A DNA stretch of 64,000 nt. It comes from Podocnemis expansa (Eukaryota; Chordata; Testudines; Podocnemididae). The notes under the pieces were generated by a model, which saw only the letters and a list, made by a program, of their open reading frames with translations, was not told where the DNA came from and searched no databases. The stretch is from positions 135,586,173 to 135,650,172 of the forward strand of contig ML681963.1 in NCBI GenBank assembly GCA_007922195.1, read 5' to 3'. Below are positions 23,613-35,571 of this stretch, in pieces. The position numbers and the translations under genes were made by a program. Each line of letters begins with the position of its first letter. Position 1 is the first letter of the stretch.

Positions 23613-24415
23613 TTAATCTGATTAGCAGTTTATAAAGCATTTGTGATCTCTGTAATATGCTTTATCAATGCAAAATATTTTAGATCATAAGAGCATTATG
23701 TTCATAAAGCCACTTTTCATCAGAAAAGAACAAGTCACAAACTGGTGAAATTTAAATGACTTTTCTTGGATCCTAATAAATACATATAAAATACAAAGTT
23801 AAGACAAACTATAAAAATAAGTCTACCAAGCAAACAAGGGGATTTAGAGATGTTTGTTTGCTATTCTTTCAGTCACTCCTTTAGAACTGAATTATTACAG
23901 CTAACATGGGCCTGATTTTAATTAAGAGGCTTATCTTTAGTCAGATGAGCCATCCCACTGTTGTTACACATGTGAGTAAAGTTATGTACATGTTTAAATG
24001 TATATAGGACTGGGGCCTAATGGCTTCTGAAAAGAAAGATAGCCCTTGACTAAGGGCCCTGTTTGAGACTTATTTAACCCAACAGTAACTTTCCCATTGA
24101 TTTAAGTGAGCTTTGGGTCAGGTCCAGAATGCAATCCCTAAACACAGTGGGAAGAACTGAGGCTGATATGATAGCAGCTTCATCTCTGCATTTTTTGTTT
24201 TGGTGGATTTAAATCAACCCAGTACTCACTCCAAAAAACAACTGTTATATTTTTCCAGCAATATACATTCATTTATTTAAATAAATATAGCCTAATAATA
24301 CACACTTTCATAAAACAATGTGGCAAGAAGTTCCTTTATTGTAATTATGTTAGCCACAAAGACAGCAGAGGTGAGGAATGCAAATAAACAAGCACTCGGC
24401 TTAAATGGTCTTCAA

Positions 24416-26190
24416 TAGGGCCAGCCCTGAATCAAATGGTGCCTGAGGTGAGGAGCATTTTTGTTGTCCCTCCCACCCCCTCCATAGTTCACCAAAAATC
24501 TGGAGGTTCCATAAGATACTACAAAGGTCCAGAACATCTAGGAGGTTAGTGAGAAATGCAGTGGTATGTAAGGGGTGTCTGGCACCTCAGGGCCAAGCCC
24601 ACCTGTGCTCCTCTCACCATGCCTCACCCTCCCCTTCCCATCCCCACACATGGCAGGAGGGGTCCAAATCAGGGGTTAAAGTATAATTTGGTGGACCCTG
24701 GAACTCTCCTAAATTTCCAGGCCCCCTCACACAGGTCAAGGCCCCCTTCTCCCACCCCAGCTACTGCCCCCCATACTCCTGGCCTCCACTCCACCTGCTG
24801 CCCCCCACATGCATGCCCCCCACCCCAGCTAGTCTCCCAAACACCTGCCCCTCACCCCAGCTACTACCCCCAACCCGTCTTGCTGCTGGTCTGCCCATGC
24901 TTCCCCAACCCCCCCATCATCTTCCCTCACTGCCCCAAGCTGACTGCCTCCCCTGCACCCTTTCCCCACTGGCCCAGTTCTCCTGTGCCCAACCCCCCCT
25001 CCTCAGGGCCCCTCAGAGGCTCTGAGCATGCTCAGTTAGAGCAGGCTCATGGTGGAAGATTTAAAAACTCCCAGCCCGATGCAGATTGCTGCCCTGCTGG
25101 AACAGTGTCCCAGGGCCTACTATTTTTAGGGACTCAGCATTTGGCAGACCCCTAAAAATAGAAGATGGAGCCAGAACTTTGCATTCTGGTGCCCACTATT
25201 TTCAAATGGTGGGCCCTGGAACAAAGCATTCTGGTTCCATTTTCTACTTTTAGGGGGCCCAGACTGCTGACTGCCTAAAAATAGTGGGCCCTGGAACACT
25301 GTTCCAGCACGTTCTGGCTTACTTTAACCCCTGGTTCAAGTACCTGGGGGTGGGGGGAGGGCATGAAGCCGGGGAGGGCACAAATGCCTCACACACTTAC
25401 CCAGCATGCAGCGCCTGCTGGTTCTGCTAAAACAAACTGCAACCTGGCCATGGCTGGGGTAAGGCAGCCTCCCCCTCCCGCCTGAGGAGCAGAGGGGAGA
25501 AGAAGGGTAGGATGGGAGCCAGGTTGGCCCTTCATGACATGCAGGCCTGGCATTGGGGGAAACCTCTTAACAGTAGCATCCCCTGCTTCCTGTGAAGGGG
25601 TGGTTCTGCCCAGCATCTGCCCACCCGGCAAGTAACAGCTGCCACTGCAGCCTGGTCCTGGCTGCGACAGGGCGGCTTCACTCACACCTCTCCCTGAGGG
25701 GAGTGGGGCTGAGTTGGCCCTTCCTGATGTGCAAGGTGGGCACTGAGGGGCATCCCTCAGTACCTCCTGCATCCTCCATGCCCCTCATGAGCAGTCAGCC
25801 TGGCCTGGAATCCCCTGCCAGCACTCACCCACTACCACTCCAACTGGGGGCTGCCTCAACCCTCCCAGCCCTTTGGGGACAGGTGCAGGGCTGGCCCTTC
25901 ACAATACAGAAGAGGCATAGGAGGCTCTGTGCCCCTCTGATCCTCCTGCATCCCCCACCTCCTGTGTTATGTGAAGGTCCAGCCCAGTGTCCCCCACAGC
26001 CAGAGACCTGGGGGCCTGATTCTCCCCTTCACTATCAATATGCCACTGGAAAAATGAATCCACATGTGAAATAAGTGAAACATTATTCTTCAAAAATTCT
26101 ATTTTCTCTTATGTTGCTAACAACAAGAACAGCACCCTGAGCCTGGCATCCCTGGTGGTTACTGGTTGCATGCCTCTAAATCCAGCCTTA
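24416..26190. repeat. GC-rich repeat-derived block
   Basis: A sharp GC-rich island starts at a gggccagccctg motif like the ends of the hAT element at 45.15 kb and ends in ordinary AT-rich sequence near 26.19 kb. It contains a separate hAT MITE (24670-25333). Several chance open frames here (up to about 200 codons) are Pro-rich and match no protein I know. I could not define the outer termini. Confidence 0.5.
24670..25333. mobile_element. hAT-type MITE, 664 bp
   Basis: Termini are caggggttaaagta and tactttaacccctg, a perfect inverted pair. The flanks gtccaaat and gttcaagt agree at six of eight bases. The left subterminal sequence (aatttggtggaccctggaac) recurs inverted at the right end of the element at 48.1 kb, so both are one family. 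Confidence 0.88.
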
Positions 26191-27449
26191 GCCTCCAAAA
26201 TACATTTTGTTAATAGGAAGCTGCATATGTATAGAAATTGTGCAATTATAACATGCATACAGTACTAACAGGAATAAATTTCAGATAAAAAGAGAGGAAT
26301 AGGGTGCTCTCTCTGTATTTTTCTGGCAGAACAAAAGGGGTGGCAACTGATCATCTCAAGCATGCTTGAAGAATTTTTATAGTGGGGAAGCTGAGAGCCA
26401 TTGAACCAAACTCTAAACCTTGTATATAATAGACACTAGTTCAAGCCAGGAGGTGTGGTAGCACCCCTAGTTCTAGTACCTATGACCACATCTCACAAAC
26501 TGGAAATTCCTCTGGCTTGGGGTCAAGGAATCCCCAACAGGTACAGAGCATTGGGTCTGTGTGGGTTGTGTGTATGTAGCACGGCAGCAGATGACTTGTT
26601 AAAGATGTTAAAAGCTGTCTTGACTTACACTTGGCTGGGATAAAACCTGAGCACCGGGGAGCTTTAACTTGCTCCATGATGCTCCTTTCTGCCTCATTAC
26701 ACCAGCAAAACACAGACACTGCAGAGAGGATATGGACGTTAGACTCTTATTATATTTTAGAGGACATGATTCAATATATCCACAGCTCTCTAGCAGAGAC
26801 ACAATATTTTTCTAAAGCATAGGCAATAGCTTGACCCTAACAAAAGCCAACACACAGCTGAATGTAGAGTAAATAAAGTAAAATAATTCAGCTGTTTCAA
26901 ATAATGAGCTTTGCAGAAAATATTGTGTTTAGTCCAAGATAAAAACATATTCTTACAGTTGTTTGAAATGCTTTAGCACATTTATGCTTTGCAGCAAGGG
27001 CTTTAAAATTGGCAAAAAGGCTTACACCTTACTGTTCCCAGGAAAAAATCATCCAAATTAATGCAAGTTATAAGCCTTTGAAAAACTTGGTTCTCATATG
27101 CTCATTAAAGGCTTTGGGAGTTTGGTGGATAAATTCTCTGCCTGTACTGGGCATATACCGTCTCAAGGTGGTGAGTTTTGAAAAGAACTTCCCTGCAATT
27201 GCTTATCTTGGCTAGTGGGAGTTGATGTAGTACTGGATACAGGACTAAGAGCAGACTGTGTGTCTTATGCTCTGTTGGCACCCATCCAGTGTAAAGAAGA
27301 AAGTTGCATGACTTGAACGCAGAAGGGACAAGAAAAGGACCTGATGGAAGGAGCAGACAGACAAAACTTGGAGGTAAGAGACTGGGACAGGGATTTCATG
27401 CATGGATGGGGCTTGATGGAAGACAGCCTGGAACTGGCTGGGCAAGGAC

Positions 27450-27624
27450 CAGAGCCGTAACTATCACAGGGTGAGTGGGGCTTTGCTCTGGGTGCGCTGG
27501 AGTGGCTCCATCAAGCTGCTCTATTTAAGGGCGCATTCCCCATCGCTCTAGGTGCCAGCTATTGAAAGAGGCACATTCTGATTGGAACGTGCTCTGGACA
27601 CTGGATTCTTTGGTTACAGCTCTG
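27450..27624. mobile_element. hAT-type MITE, 175 bp
   Basis: Termini are cagagccgtaact and ggttacagctctg, imperfectly inverted. The flanking 8-bp duplications gcaaggac and gcaaggag differ at one base. Confidence 0.8.
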
Positions 27625-28094
27625 GCAAGGAGCCAGGGGAGGGAATGAGTAGAGGCCAGATTGGGAAGCAATAAGATCAGACAAGGAGCTGGGCAGAGGA
27701 GACTAGGATTGGAAGCCAGTTGGAGGAGAAGAAGTGACTGAGATCAGACAAGAAGTTAGATATGGGTGAGCAGGGTAGCCTAGGTTAAGGAAGCTAGAAG
27801 ATTGGTATGAAGAGTTTAGGGGAAACTGAGATTGGATGGGATCCTGAAAATGGAGTCTAAGAGGCTAAGTGAGAGGAAGATAGGGCTTCAGGACTAAGAC
27901 CCAAAGAGAAAGTTTGAAAGTGGAGCTTGGAAGTTGGAGAATGAGAGGAAGCGAACCAGGACAGTGATGAGCTTACAAAAGGCCAGGCCTGGAAAGCACA
28001 GAAGCTGAAGGATCTGTGTGATCACTAGAGAACAAATATCACCTTCCAGAAACTGGGAAGAAAGCAAAAACAATGCACACTCTTAACTGTATTG

Positions 28095-28205
28095 CAATTT
28101 TATTGTAGCTGTGTTGGTCCCAGGAAATGAGAGAGATGAAGTAGGTAGGTAATTTTATTGGACCATCTTTTCTTGGTGGATGGTAAAAGCTGTTGTGCTA
28201 TACAG
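28095..28205. repeat. Interspersed repeat fragment, unclassified
   Basis: The text tgtagctgtgttggtcccag, followed by gagagatgaagtaggtaggt and ttttattggaccatc, is a pattern I know as a common turtle and crocodilian repeat. I cannot assign its class from the fragment. Confidence 0.5.
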
Positions 28206-29419
28206 AATCCCCAACTGCCCTCTTCATTTCAAGTGACAATTTCCAGCATGCCTTGCCCCTTCTCCTTAATGTGTCCCGAATGGCTTCTTTCTCCAAACAT
28301 GAAGAAAGGCTCTCTGTAGTTTAAACACTTGTACCTTTCACTAACAAAAGCTGGTCCAGTATATGTTACTTACCCATCTTATCTCTTCTCATACTTTACT
28401 TTAGGCATAGTTGTAGGCCCCATACCTTCAATGAGAGTGTGCAGGACCAATCCATTAACATGGTATTATACCAGAGAAATGATTTCAGTGGAAATTAGAT
28501 GCTTAACCAGCTTAGATACCTTTCTATATTCAAGTAGGTGCCTCTTTGCATTTTTGGGTGCATAAATACTTTTGAAAAGTTGACCTCATGTAAATGGATA
28601 GCATTCATTGCAATATACTGAAGTTATAAATTGCAAGTAGCATGTTACTTGGGAAGTGATGAATATGTTTCAGTATAAAAGCTTTCATGCTAGACATTTT
28701 CATTGCAGAATGAAGATAGATATGTATTTTTTTAAATTCTGTCTTTCATTCAGCTGGGACACCTATCACAAATATTAAATTAAAACTGAAGTATGTAGTA
28801 AATTAATTTTCAACACCTGAAACCACAAAGCCTGACTTTGATACCCAAATTTAACCCAAATCTGCCTCAATCCTTTCAGGCTGATCTCATATAAGGTAAT
28901 TTCCTTTGTGATTGTTATATAGGGTTTATTTTCCTCTCACTTGCACTGGTATTACAACAGGTTAACACCAATACCTTTAACAGAGCTACTCCTGCTTGAC
29001 TTATGTAAATACAAAGAAAACCAAACTTATAGCCTACTTGCTTCCCCCCATAGACAGAACAGCATTTTGCATGAAAATATAGATGTGACAAAACAAATAC
29101 TACCAGACACAAGCTAGAAGGAACTGGAATCAGTGAAATTCATTCTCCATGAAGTTCGTTTACTCCACTGCTTCCTTTAGAAATTGCTTTAAGCCCTTCC
29201 AGCTAATAATGCCAAATTGCCTACTGGCAGATCAATCCTGGCCAAATCTACTTCCTTCTGCATATTATTAGACTGTGCTAATGCCCTCAAAGCCTTGTCA
29301 ATGATACAAAAAATTACCCAGTGCTGACACTGTGTGTCAGCAATGGGAGCAGCTGAACACATTTTAATTTTAAGTTTAAGGGAGACTATATTAAACACCA
29401 TTTCAGAAATCATGGTCAA

Positions 29420-29810
29420 AATCTGCTCTGAGCAGAGATCCCTCCACTATACAACCCCCTTGTCTTCTCCCTATGGCAATTCCCAACAACAAGGGACACT
29501 GAAAAGCTATTCCCTCCATCAGAGCTGTCCTGGGAATGGGATGTGTGACTGGGGTGATAGCCCTGGGCCCCCATGGTTGAGCAGGCCCTGCACTACTGTC
29601 TCCCAGCCCCCACTCCTTTCTGCAGCAAGCTGGCCCAGGAGGGAGGTGGGAATGCAGAGCCTGGCCTCTGCCCCAGGGTGGCCCTGCCCTACCCCTCGCC
29701 CAGCACCAAGATGGTGACAGGGCCCCAGAGGCAGATTGGCCCTGGGCATCACCAACCACTAGGTATTGCCCACCTCTCCAAGCAAAAAAAAAAAAAAAAA
29801 AAAAAAATCT
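29420..29810. repeat. GC-rich block ending in a 23-24-base A run
   Basis: A C/G-rich segment with open frames on both strands ends in an A run at 29784-29807. It looks like an inserted repeat, but no termini or protein match could be recognised. Confidence 0.4.
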
Positions 29811-30294
29811 ATTTTTCCCCCTTGTCTCCTAATAGGTAAAACAAAATGAAGGGTACCAGGAAAACAGTAGAATCAGAGACCTTGTGGGCCAGTAAGAGGA
29901 CATGGTAAATATGGGGTCCTGGCTTTGACTGAAGGCATTATATAGCCTGAAATACTTATTTGAGATGATTAAAAAACAATTATATAGAAATTAAGGAGAA
30001 ACCTTGTCCTGTCTTTCTTGCTTGCAATCTTCCCAATGTTTACAGATTAATGATATTTTCATCAAGAATTCCATCTATTTCCATCATTTCAGTAAATGTT
30101 CATTTCATCATTGTTACAGCAAGAAACACAATCCACAGGGACAAATTACAAAGGGAGAAAAAAAAATCTTTTTAATGACTTACTGTTAACAGACTTCCTA
30201 AAGCAGTCAGAAAAGGGCTCTTTTCATTTGAGACAGTTCTCACCTGGCACTGGCAGAATATAAAGCTTCTGTTATAAGATAGGCAAACCCTGAA

Positions 30295-30440
30295 GAATGA
30301 AGGGTAGGGAGGGGACAGCAGATGGAAGAGGGGAAGAATAAAGAAGAAGGGAGGGAGACAGAAAAGGGATCAAAAAGAAGAAAAATATAGGAAGGAGCAA
30401 AAAATGAAGAGAGGAATAGAGGAGTAAAAAGGAAGTCAGA
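30295..30440. repeat. Polypurine (GA-rich) tract
   Basis: About 145 bases are almost entirely A and G on the plus strand (for example aggaagaggggaagaataaa is typical of its content). It is a low-complexity tract. Confidence 0.8.
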
Positions 30441-32705
30441 GGTAGGTGAGTGCAGAAAGTATTCCCACAAAGGCAATGAGAGAGATGGAGCTCAGCATTG
30501 TGAGTTTATAATGAGAAAAGAAATAGGGTTACTGGAGGCTGTAGAAGTCACCAATATCAACTTAGTCTTAGCTAGGCTCTGTTCTCTCAGCATCTCCTTC
30601 CCCCTCTCTCACTTTGATATTTGATCATTTTGAAGTTCTCAAACTTACTTCATACTTAGCCCTTTATACTGATGCTAGCTGAACTTGTGCTTTGTTTAAA
30701 CAGTGAGGTGTACTTGCTGGAGGCTGGCAACACCCTAATGAAATTGGTAGTGGCAGATCCTCATCTGTCATAAATTCTCAGCAGCTGAGTCTGGTGCTTG
30801 AGTTTAGTCATGACATGCTCTAGCTTCTGTGAATTTACATATTTATTTATTGGTAGGGCTGTATGCCTTTATACTAAGGTACAGAGGGGAAGGGCATCAG
30901 AGTTTTACAATTTTATTTCTGAATTATTAGAATTTCTCAGGATGAAACAGACAATGAATCTGAATAATCTCAAAGAAAATTAATCAGCAGAAACAATTTT
31001 CCTGAATTTACCACATATATCTGGGTGGGAGGAAGTGGAGACTAGTAAGAAACATGCAAAGCCCACAATACTTCCAGGTACACCTATCCTTGGTCTCTTT
31101 CCTTTAGTATAGGGTTACTCTCTTCTAGGAACTTTTTCTTCTTTCATTATGCCTTTCTAAAATCGGGTCTTTAAATTTGGCAGAACCAAACACTTACAGC
31201 TTTAAGCAGCAATTTAGTAACTAGATGCTTGTTGTATCTTTCTCTCTCTACTTAAAAAAAGTATTTCTAACAAGCTGGTATATTTGTATTTAAATAATGT
31301 ATTGTTGTGTTATCAATTTTCTTAGCTGTGAGTTTTAGAGAAAAATTCCTTAAAACAACTCAGTATTCATAATAGATTTACCTGCCTGCTTAGCAATGTA
31401 TGCATGAAGCATGCTACAAATTTGACTTTTTTCCTAAATCCAGCTCTTGAAAAAAATTTTTTTGATGGATGTTAGTGCTCAAATTGCTCATGTAACTTTT
31501 CCACTTCTTTCTGACAAGATTTGATCTTTCATTCCTGATATGGCTGTTGCATTCAATGGGAATTCCACTTGGGTCAGGACTGTGCAACAGACGCTTACTG
31601 TGAAGGGAGGAAAGCTCTGATGATGGGACTTTCCTGTAGCAAGACTTCTCTGTATGTTCTTCTGCTTGCATAGTACTTGCTTTTGTATATGACATGTGTG
31701 CGATCAGAACTGCTGACCAGTCCTTGGTGTCATCTAGTAGGATGGGCAGCAAAGATATCTCCATTCAGCTAGCATTTTCAATCATTCTAGATTGCATTTC
31801 CCACTGCTTGCTAGGCTACAAATGTGGCATCCTTCCAAATAAGACTCAAAACTTCAGTTTCCTTTTAATTTATAGGGGTTCTGTCTCCCCCCACCCCCCA
31901 AAGGTACCAGCTGATCTTCAGGACACAATGCTAGCTTTTTTTTCAGTTAGGGCCTTTAATTAAGTAGCACCTGCAATTTGTCTATAAAGATTCTCATCAC
32001 AGAATTCTGGATACAGTGCAGTTGTAGACTCAGATCATCATTGCTCATGGTTACAAGTAGAGTATATATTTATAAACATGTCTTGTATATTGGAGTGGGG
32101 TTTTAGTCAATTGTGCTCCTGCTCTTAAGTATCTATGACTAAGATGGATGTTACTATTTTCAAAGGTACTTAGAAACCCTTGAGCACATGTACATAAGGA
32201 ATTAAAGTTATCATGGACTTTATTCTTCCTTAACATAAATCAATAAATAAATGAATAAGATTTCAATATTTCCATGCTATCCACTTTTCTGGTATCTTGT
32301 ATAATACTATCCACTTTTCTGGTATCTTGTATGTCTAGTACAAGCTCAGAAGATCTGGATGTGCTTTACAAGTATGTATTCTTTCAAACTCCTCCTGCCT
32401 CCAGGAGGTGTAACTATGGGACAATTCCTGCTCCCATCACAACCAGTAATAAAGCTCTCACTGATTCCAGTAAAAGGCTTGAGTCCTAAACACCTAAATT
32501 CTTGCAGTGAACTTCTAGTGCCCAGGAGCTGGCAACTGCATGGATCCAGGTACAAAGTTGGGTCCTAAATGATATGGGGGAGGGTCACAGAGCAAGACTA
32601 TAGCAGAATGCAGAAGAGACTCTATCACTCTGTATTTCTATTTGACCACTAGGATGTACTCCCTTTCTAATGTTATTTATGAAAGGTAAGTTTATGCAAA
32701 GATTT

Positions 32706-33280
32706 AGGGTTTGTCTACACTTAAACACATAATAACACCTAAAATGAGTGTCTGTAGTTATGTCAGTGGAAGAGTGTTTCTCATCAAGAAGGCACTCTCC
32801 ACACAAGCACTTATTCTGGCAATAATTACATCACTCAAAGATGTGGTTTTTTTCACACCTCTGAGCAAGGCTGAATCAACATGATAGACTCTAGCCCTTA
32901 AGGCCCCTGCCTGATCTGCCCCCCACCCCCAACTGCCCTGCTCAGCCTGGCAGGACTTGAGGAGTGGTGGTGCTGGGAAGGGCTGGCTAGCACATGGTGC
33001 AGCCTCCCTCTGTCATAGTCTTTGGGGGGCAGACCAGCTGGCTGGGGCCAGGGTTGGAGGACTGCAGATAGCAGCCTCTAGCCCCAGGATAACCCAATGC
33101 TGGCTTGCCCATAGACTGCCGTGTTGGGGGGCCTTAGCCCCATGCAGGAGGTAAAGAGCTGGGCTCCCAGGCCAGGGCTGAGGGAGGGAGCAGAATGATG
33201 AGCAGCCAAGGGCCTTGAGGCCCCTTAATCTGGCCCTGCCACTGATTTTGCTGGCATGAGTGTTAGCAGAGACAAAGCCT
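32706..33280. mobile_element. MITE with agggtttgtctacac end, split by a hAT insertion
   Basis: The left end agggtttgtctacac pairs with the right end agagacaaagcct. The interior left half (gatgtggtttttttcacacc) resumes after the hAT element with gctggcatgagtgttagcag, the order seen in related copies such as 58.85 kb. Boundaries are approximate. Confidence 0.6.
32866..33238. mobile_element. hAT-type element, 373 bp, nested in a MITE
   Basis: The left end caaggctgaatcaa is a diverged inverted match of the right end ccttaatctggccctg. The flanks cctctgag and ccactgat agree at six of eight bases. The right end resembles that of the 45.15-kb element. Removing it restores continuity of the host MITE. 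Confidence 0.65.
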
Positions 33281-33374
33281 AAATGAAGTCTCCCTCTGAA
33301 CTGTTAGAACAAAAGTATCCCATAATGTTTTTAAATAACATATTTTGAAGATGGAAAAATACCTCAGAACACAA

Positions 33375-33990
33375 GAACAGCCATACTGGATCAGATCAAA
33401 GTTCCATATAGCCCAGTATCCTGTCTCTGACAGTGAGCAGTACCAGAGCTGGGAAGGAAGTGTACAGAATAGGGCAATTGCAATGACCCAAACTGTCTTT
33501 CCTTCCTGGCTTTGGGAAGTCAGAGGTTTAGGGTTTACCTGAGCAAGGGGTTTTAATCCTGGCCACTGGGGCTAATAATAGATATTGATGGACTTATCCT
33601 CCCTGAATTTTTTCTTAAAGTCAATTACATGTTTGACCATTACAACATCCCATGCTAACAAGTTCTATAGGTTAATTGTGAGTTGTATGTCAAAGTTCTT
33701 TCTCTTGGTTTAATTAAACCTTCTGCCTGTCCATTTCATCTGGAGACCTAAGGTTTTGGCATTGTGTGAAGGGTAAAATTGTTGTACTCACTTTTTCCTC
33801 ACAAGTCATAATTTTTACACATCTCAGTCATATCCCCCTTTAGTTGTCCCTTCTGTAAGCTAACAGCTCTGATGTTTTTAGTCTTTCCTCATCTAGGAGT
33901 CGTCTCACACCACTGATCATCATCTGTTACCTTTCTGTGAACCTTTTCATACAGTGCAGTGATGGTCACAGTGATGTATAAAATAACATC
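33375..33990 (-). mobile_element. CR1-type 3' fragment
   Basis: It has the motifs agccatactggatcagatc, atagcccagtatcctgtctc and, further on, ttaattgtgagttgtatgtc, which match the widespread CR1/L3-type 3' region of sauropsids read in reverse. It is decayed, with no frame. Confidence 0.7.
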
Positions 33991-34794
33991 TTACTCAGAC
34001 TATTTCATTTCTTTTTGATTTAAAAAATGAAGAGGTCTCTATAAACTCTAGACACCCAAACCTATAACTAATATTACAACATAACTACACCTGTCAAGTT
34101 ATTAAAAATGAATTGCAATTAATCACAAGATGAAAAACTCACTTTTAAATGACACAGTTAAACAATAATTGAATATCAATTTAAATTTATGACAAATATT
34201 TTTGTATTTTTTCAAATAAATTGGCTTCAATTACAACACAGAATACAAAGTATACAATGCTCACTTTATATTAGTTGTATTACACATATTTGCCCTTTAA
34301 AACAGATGAAAATATTTTTCAGTTCATCTCATATGTACAGTGGTGAAATCCATCATGAAAGTAATTCACAGATGTAGAAATATTTAACATAACTACATTC
34401 AAAAATAAAACAATGTAAAATTTTAAAGCTTACAGTTTGAAGTATGAAGGGACATATGAATGGTTAGCATATTAGGCATGTAAATATCTTGTAACACAGG
34501 CTATAACATTGATACTTGAACACCTTTTCTTGCTTTCAGGTGACATTGTAAATAAGAAACAGACTGCATGATTTCCTGTAAATATAAAGGAATGTGTGTA
34601 TTAGAGACCGGCTGAATAAGTCGGACTGATTGGATTTGTGAGGCAAACTGAAAGAATACTATTTCTTTTATCTTTTTAACAGTGAGATTAATCATGGAAT
34701 TAAAAAAAAAAACCTAGTTAATGTGATTTACCTTAATCTCTTGCGTTAACTGTGGTTAACTGACGCTCTAAACATAACCCAAAACACTATTATT

Positions 34795-34850
34795 GTGTGG
34801 CTGGGCTAGACCACCCTCTAGAAGTCCTTTCCAGACCTGCATTTTCATAA
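34795..34850 (+). mobile_element. CR1 3'-UTR scrap
   Basis: The sequence gctgggctagaccaccctct followed by agaagtcctttcca is the CR1 3' block (ggactagatgacct...ggtcccttcca), truncated on both sides. Confidence 0.5.
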
Positions 34851-35229
34851 CTGTTTGGAATCTTATCTGCCGACTTTGGTAGCAAAAGTAAATGTTTTTT
34901 AGTCCTGTTGTAACTGTAGAGCAAATAGAGTTATGTGAGAATGAGCTCCCCCATGCTCATCAGGATCAGTCACTAAAGTGCAGAGCCAGATCTGATTACT
35001 GATAATGCACAAGACAAGCCAGAAAGTGTTTACCCCCCCCATGTGTTTAGTAAACAAGGTAAATGTAGTTTGGATTCACAGAGAATGGATGAGGAGAATA
35101 CCTCCAGTCCCTATTGCTGAGTTGTTATGCAGCCTAGAACTACTCTTGTGGTCTCAAGTTATTGTGAGGGAGTCACGGAAGGGGACGAGGGGGTGGGACC
35201 AGTTAGGGGCCTTTCATAGTGGTTGAATT

Positions 35230-35504
35230 ATGATAATTGGAGGAGGAGTCCCAGCACCCTGGCCTTGGGGTGTTGTTGGGAGGCTTGAGCGCAGGAGAAG
35301 GGACAAGGAGAAAAAGAAAAGCCAGACGTAGGCAGAGCAAGCAAGAGCTTGTCCACCCTCTCCTACCTTGCAACCTGCAGGGCTGTGTGCTCGGCCGTGC
35401 TGAGATGTGTCCAGTGTGCAGGTAGGAGCAGGCGGCCCGGAGTTGCTTTGCTTTTACCTGCCTCCTTTTCTGGGGAGTCGAGCCTTTCCGCTCAGTCCAG
35501 TCGG
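35230..35504 (+). promoter_or_regulatory. Presumed OTOG 5' UTR and proximal promoter
   Basis: GC-rich sequence lies immediately upstream of the otogelin start codon, including ggaggaggagtcc and gggacaaggag purine-rich motifs. No TATA box was seen, and the transcription start cannot be placed from sequence alone. Confidence 0.35.
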
Positions 35505-35571
35505 ATGGATCCCCACTTCCAGCCCAAGTGGCTTCTCTATGCTTGGCTCTCCTGGGTCTGGATCTGCCAAG
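35505..35571 (+). CDS. OTOG: OTOG exon 1 (signal peptide)
   Basis: It starts at ATG 35505 and encodes [20 protein letters not shown] plus CQ and one base of the next codon. A lysine is followed by a 14-residue hydrophobic, Trp-rich core, as expected of a secretory signal peptide. The donor AAG|gtaagc is strong. Homology here is not detectable, as usual for signal peptides. The assignment rests on a chain of matching phases to exon 2 and on distance and strand. Confidence 0.75.

Larger units (their letters stand above)
22033..35504. other. USH1C-OTOG intergenic interval (divergent promoters)
   Basis: This is 13.5 kb between the two start codons. GC-rich sequence at 21.9-22.3 kb covers the presumed USH1C 5' region, and GC-rich sequence from 35.2 kb leads into OTOG. 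I saw no clear TATA box at either. Repeats fill much of the rest, listed separately. The stretches 28.3-29.3, 30.5-32.6 and 33.95-35.0 kb are AT-rich with nothing I can name. Both genes are used in hair-cell epithelia, so shared enhancers here are plausible (inference). Confidence 0.6.

Noticed and set aside
24556..25155. 199-codon plus-strand open frame
   Set aside because: Pro-rich, inside a hAT MITE and GC-rich block, crosses the MITE terminus, no known protein similarity.
25592..26074. 160-codon plus-strand open frame
   Set aside because: Composition-driven frame in a GC-rich repeat block with overlapping frames on the other strand.
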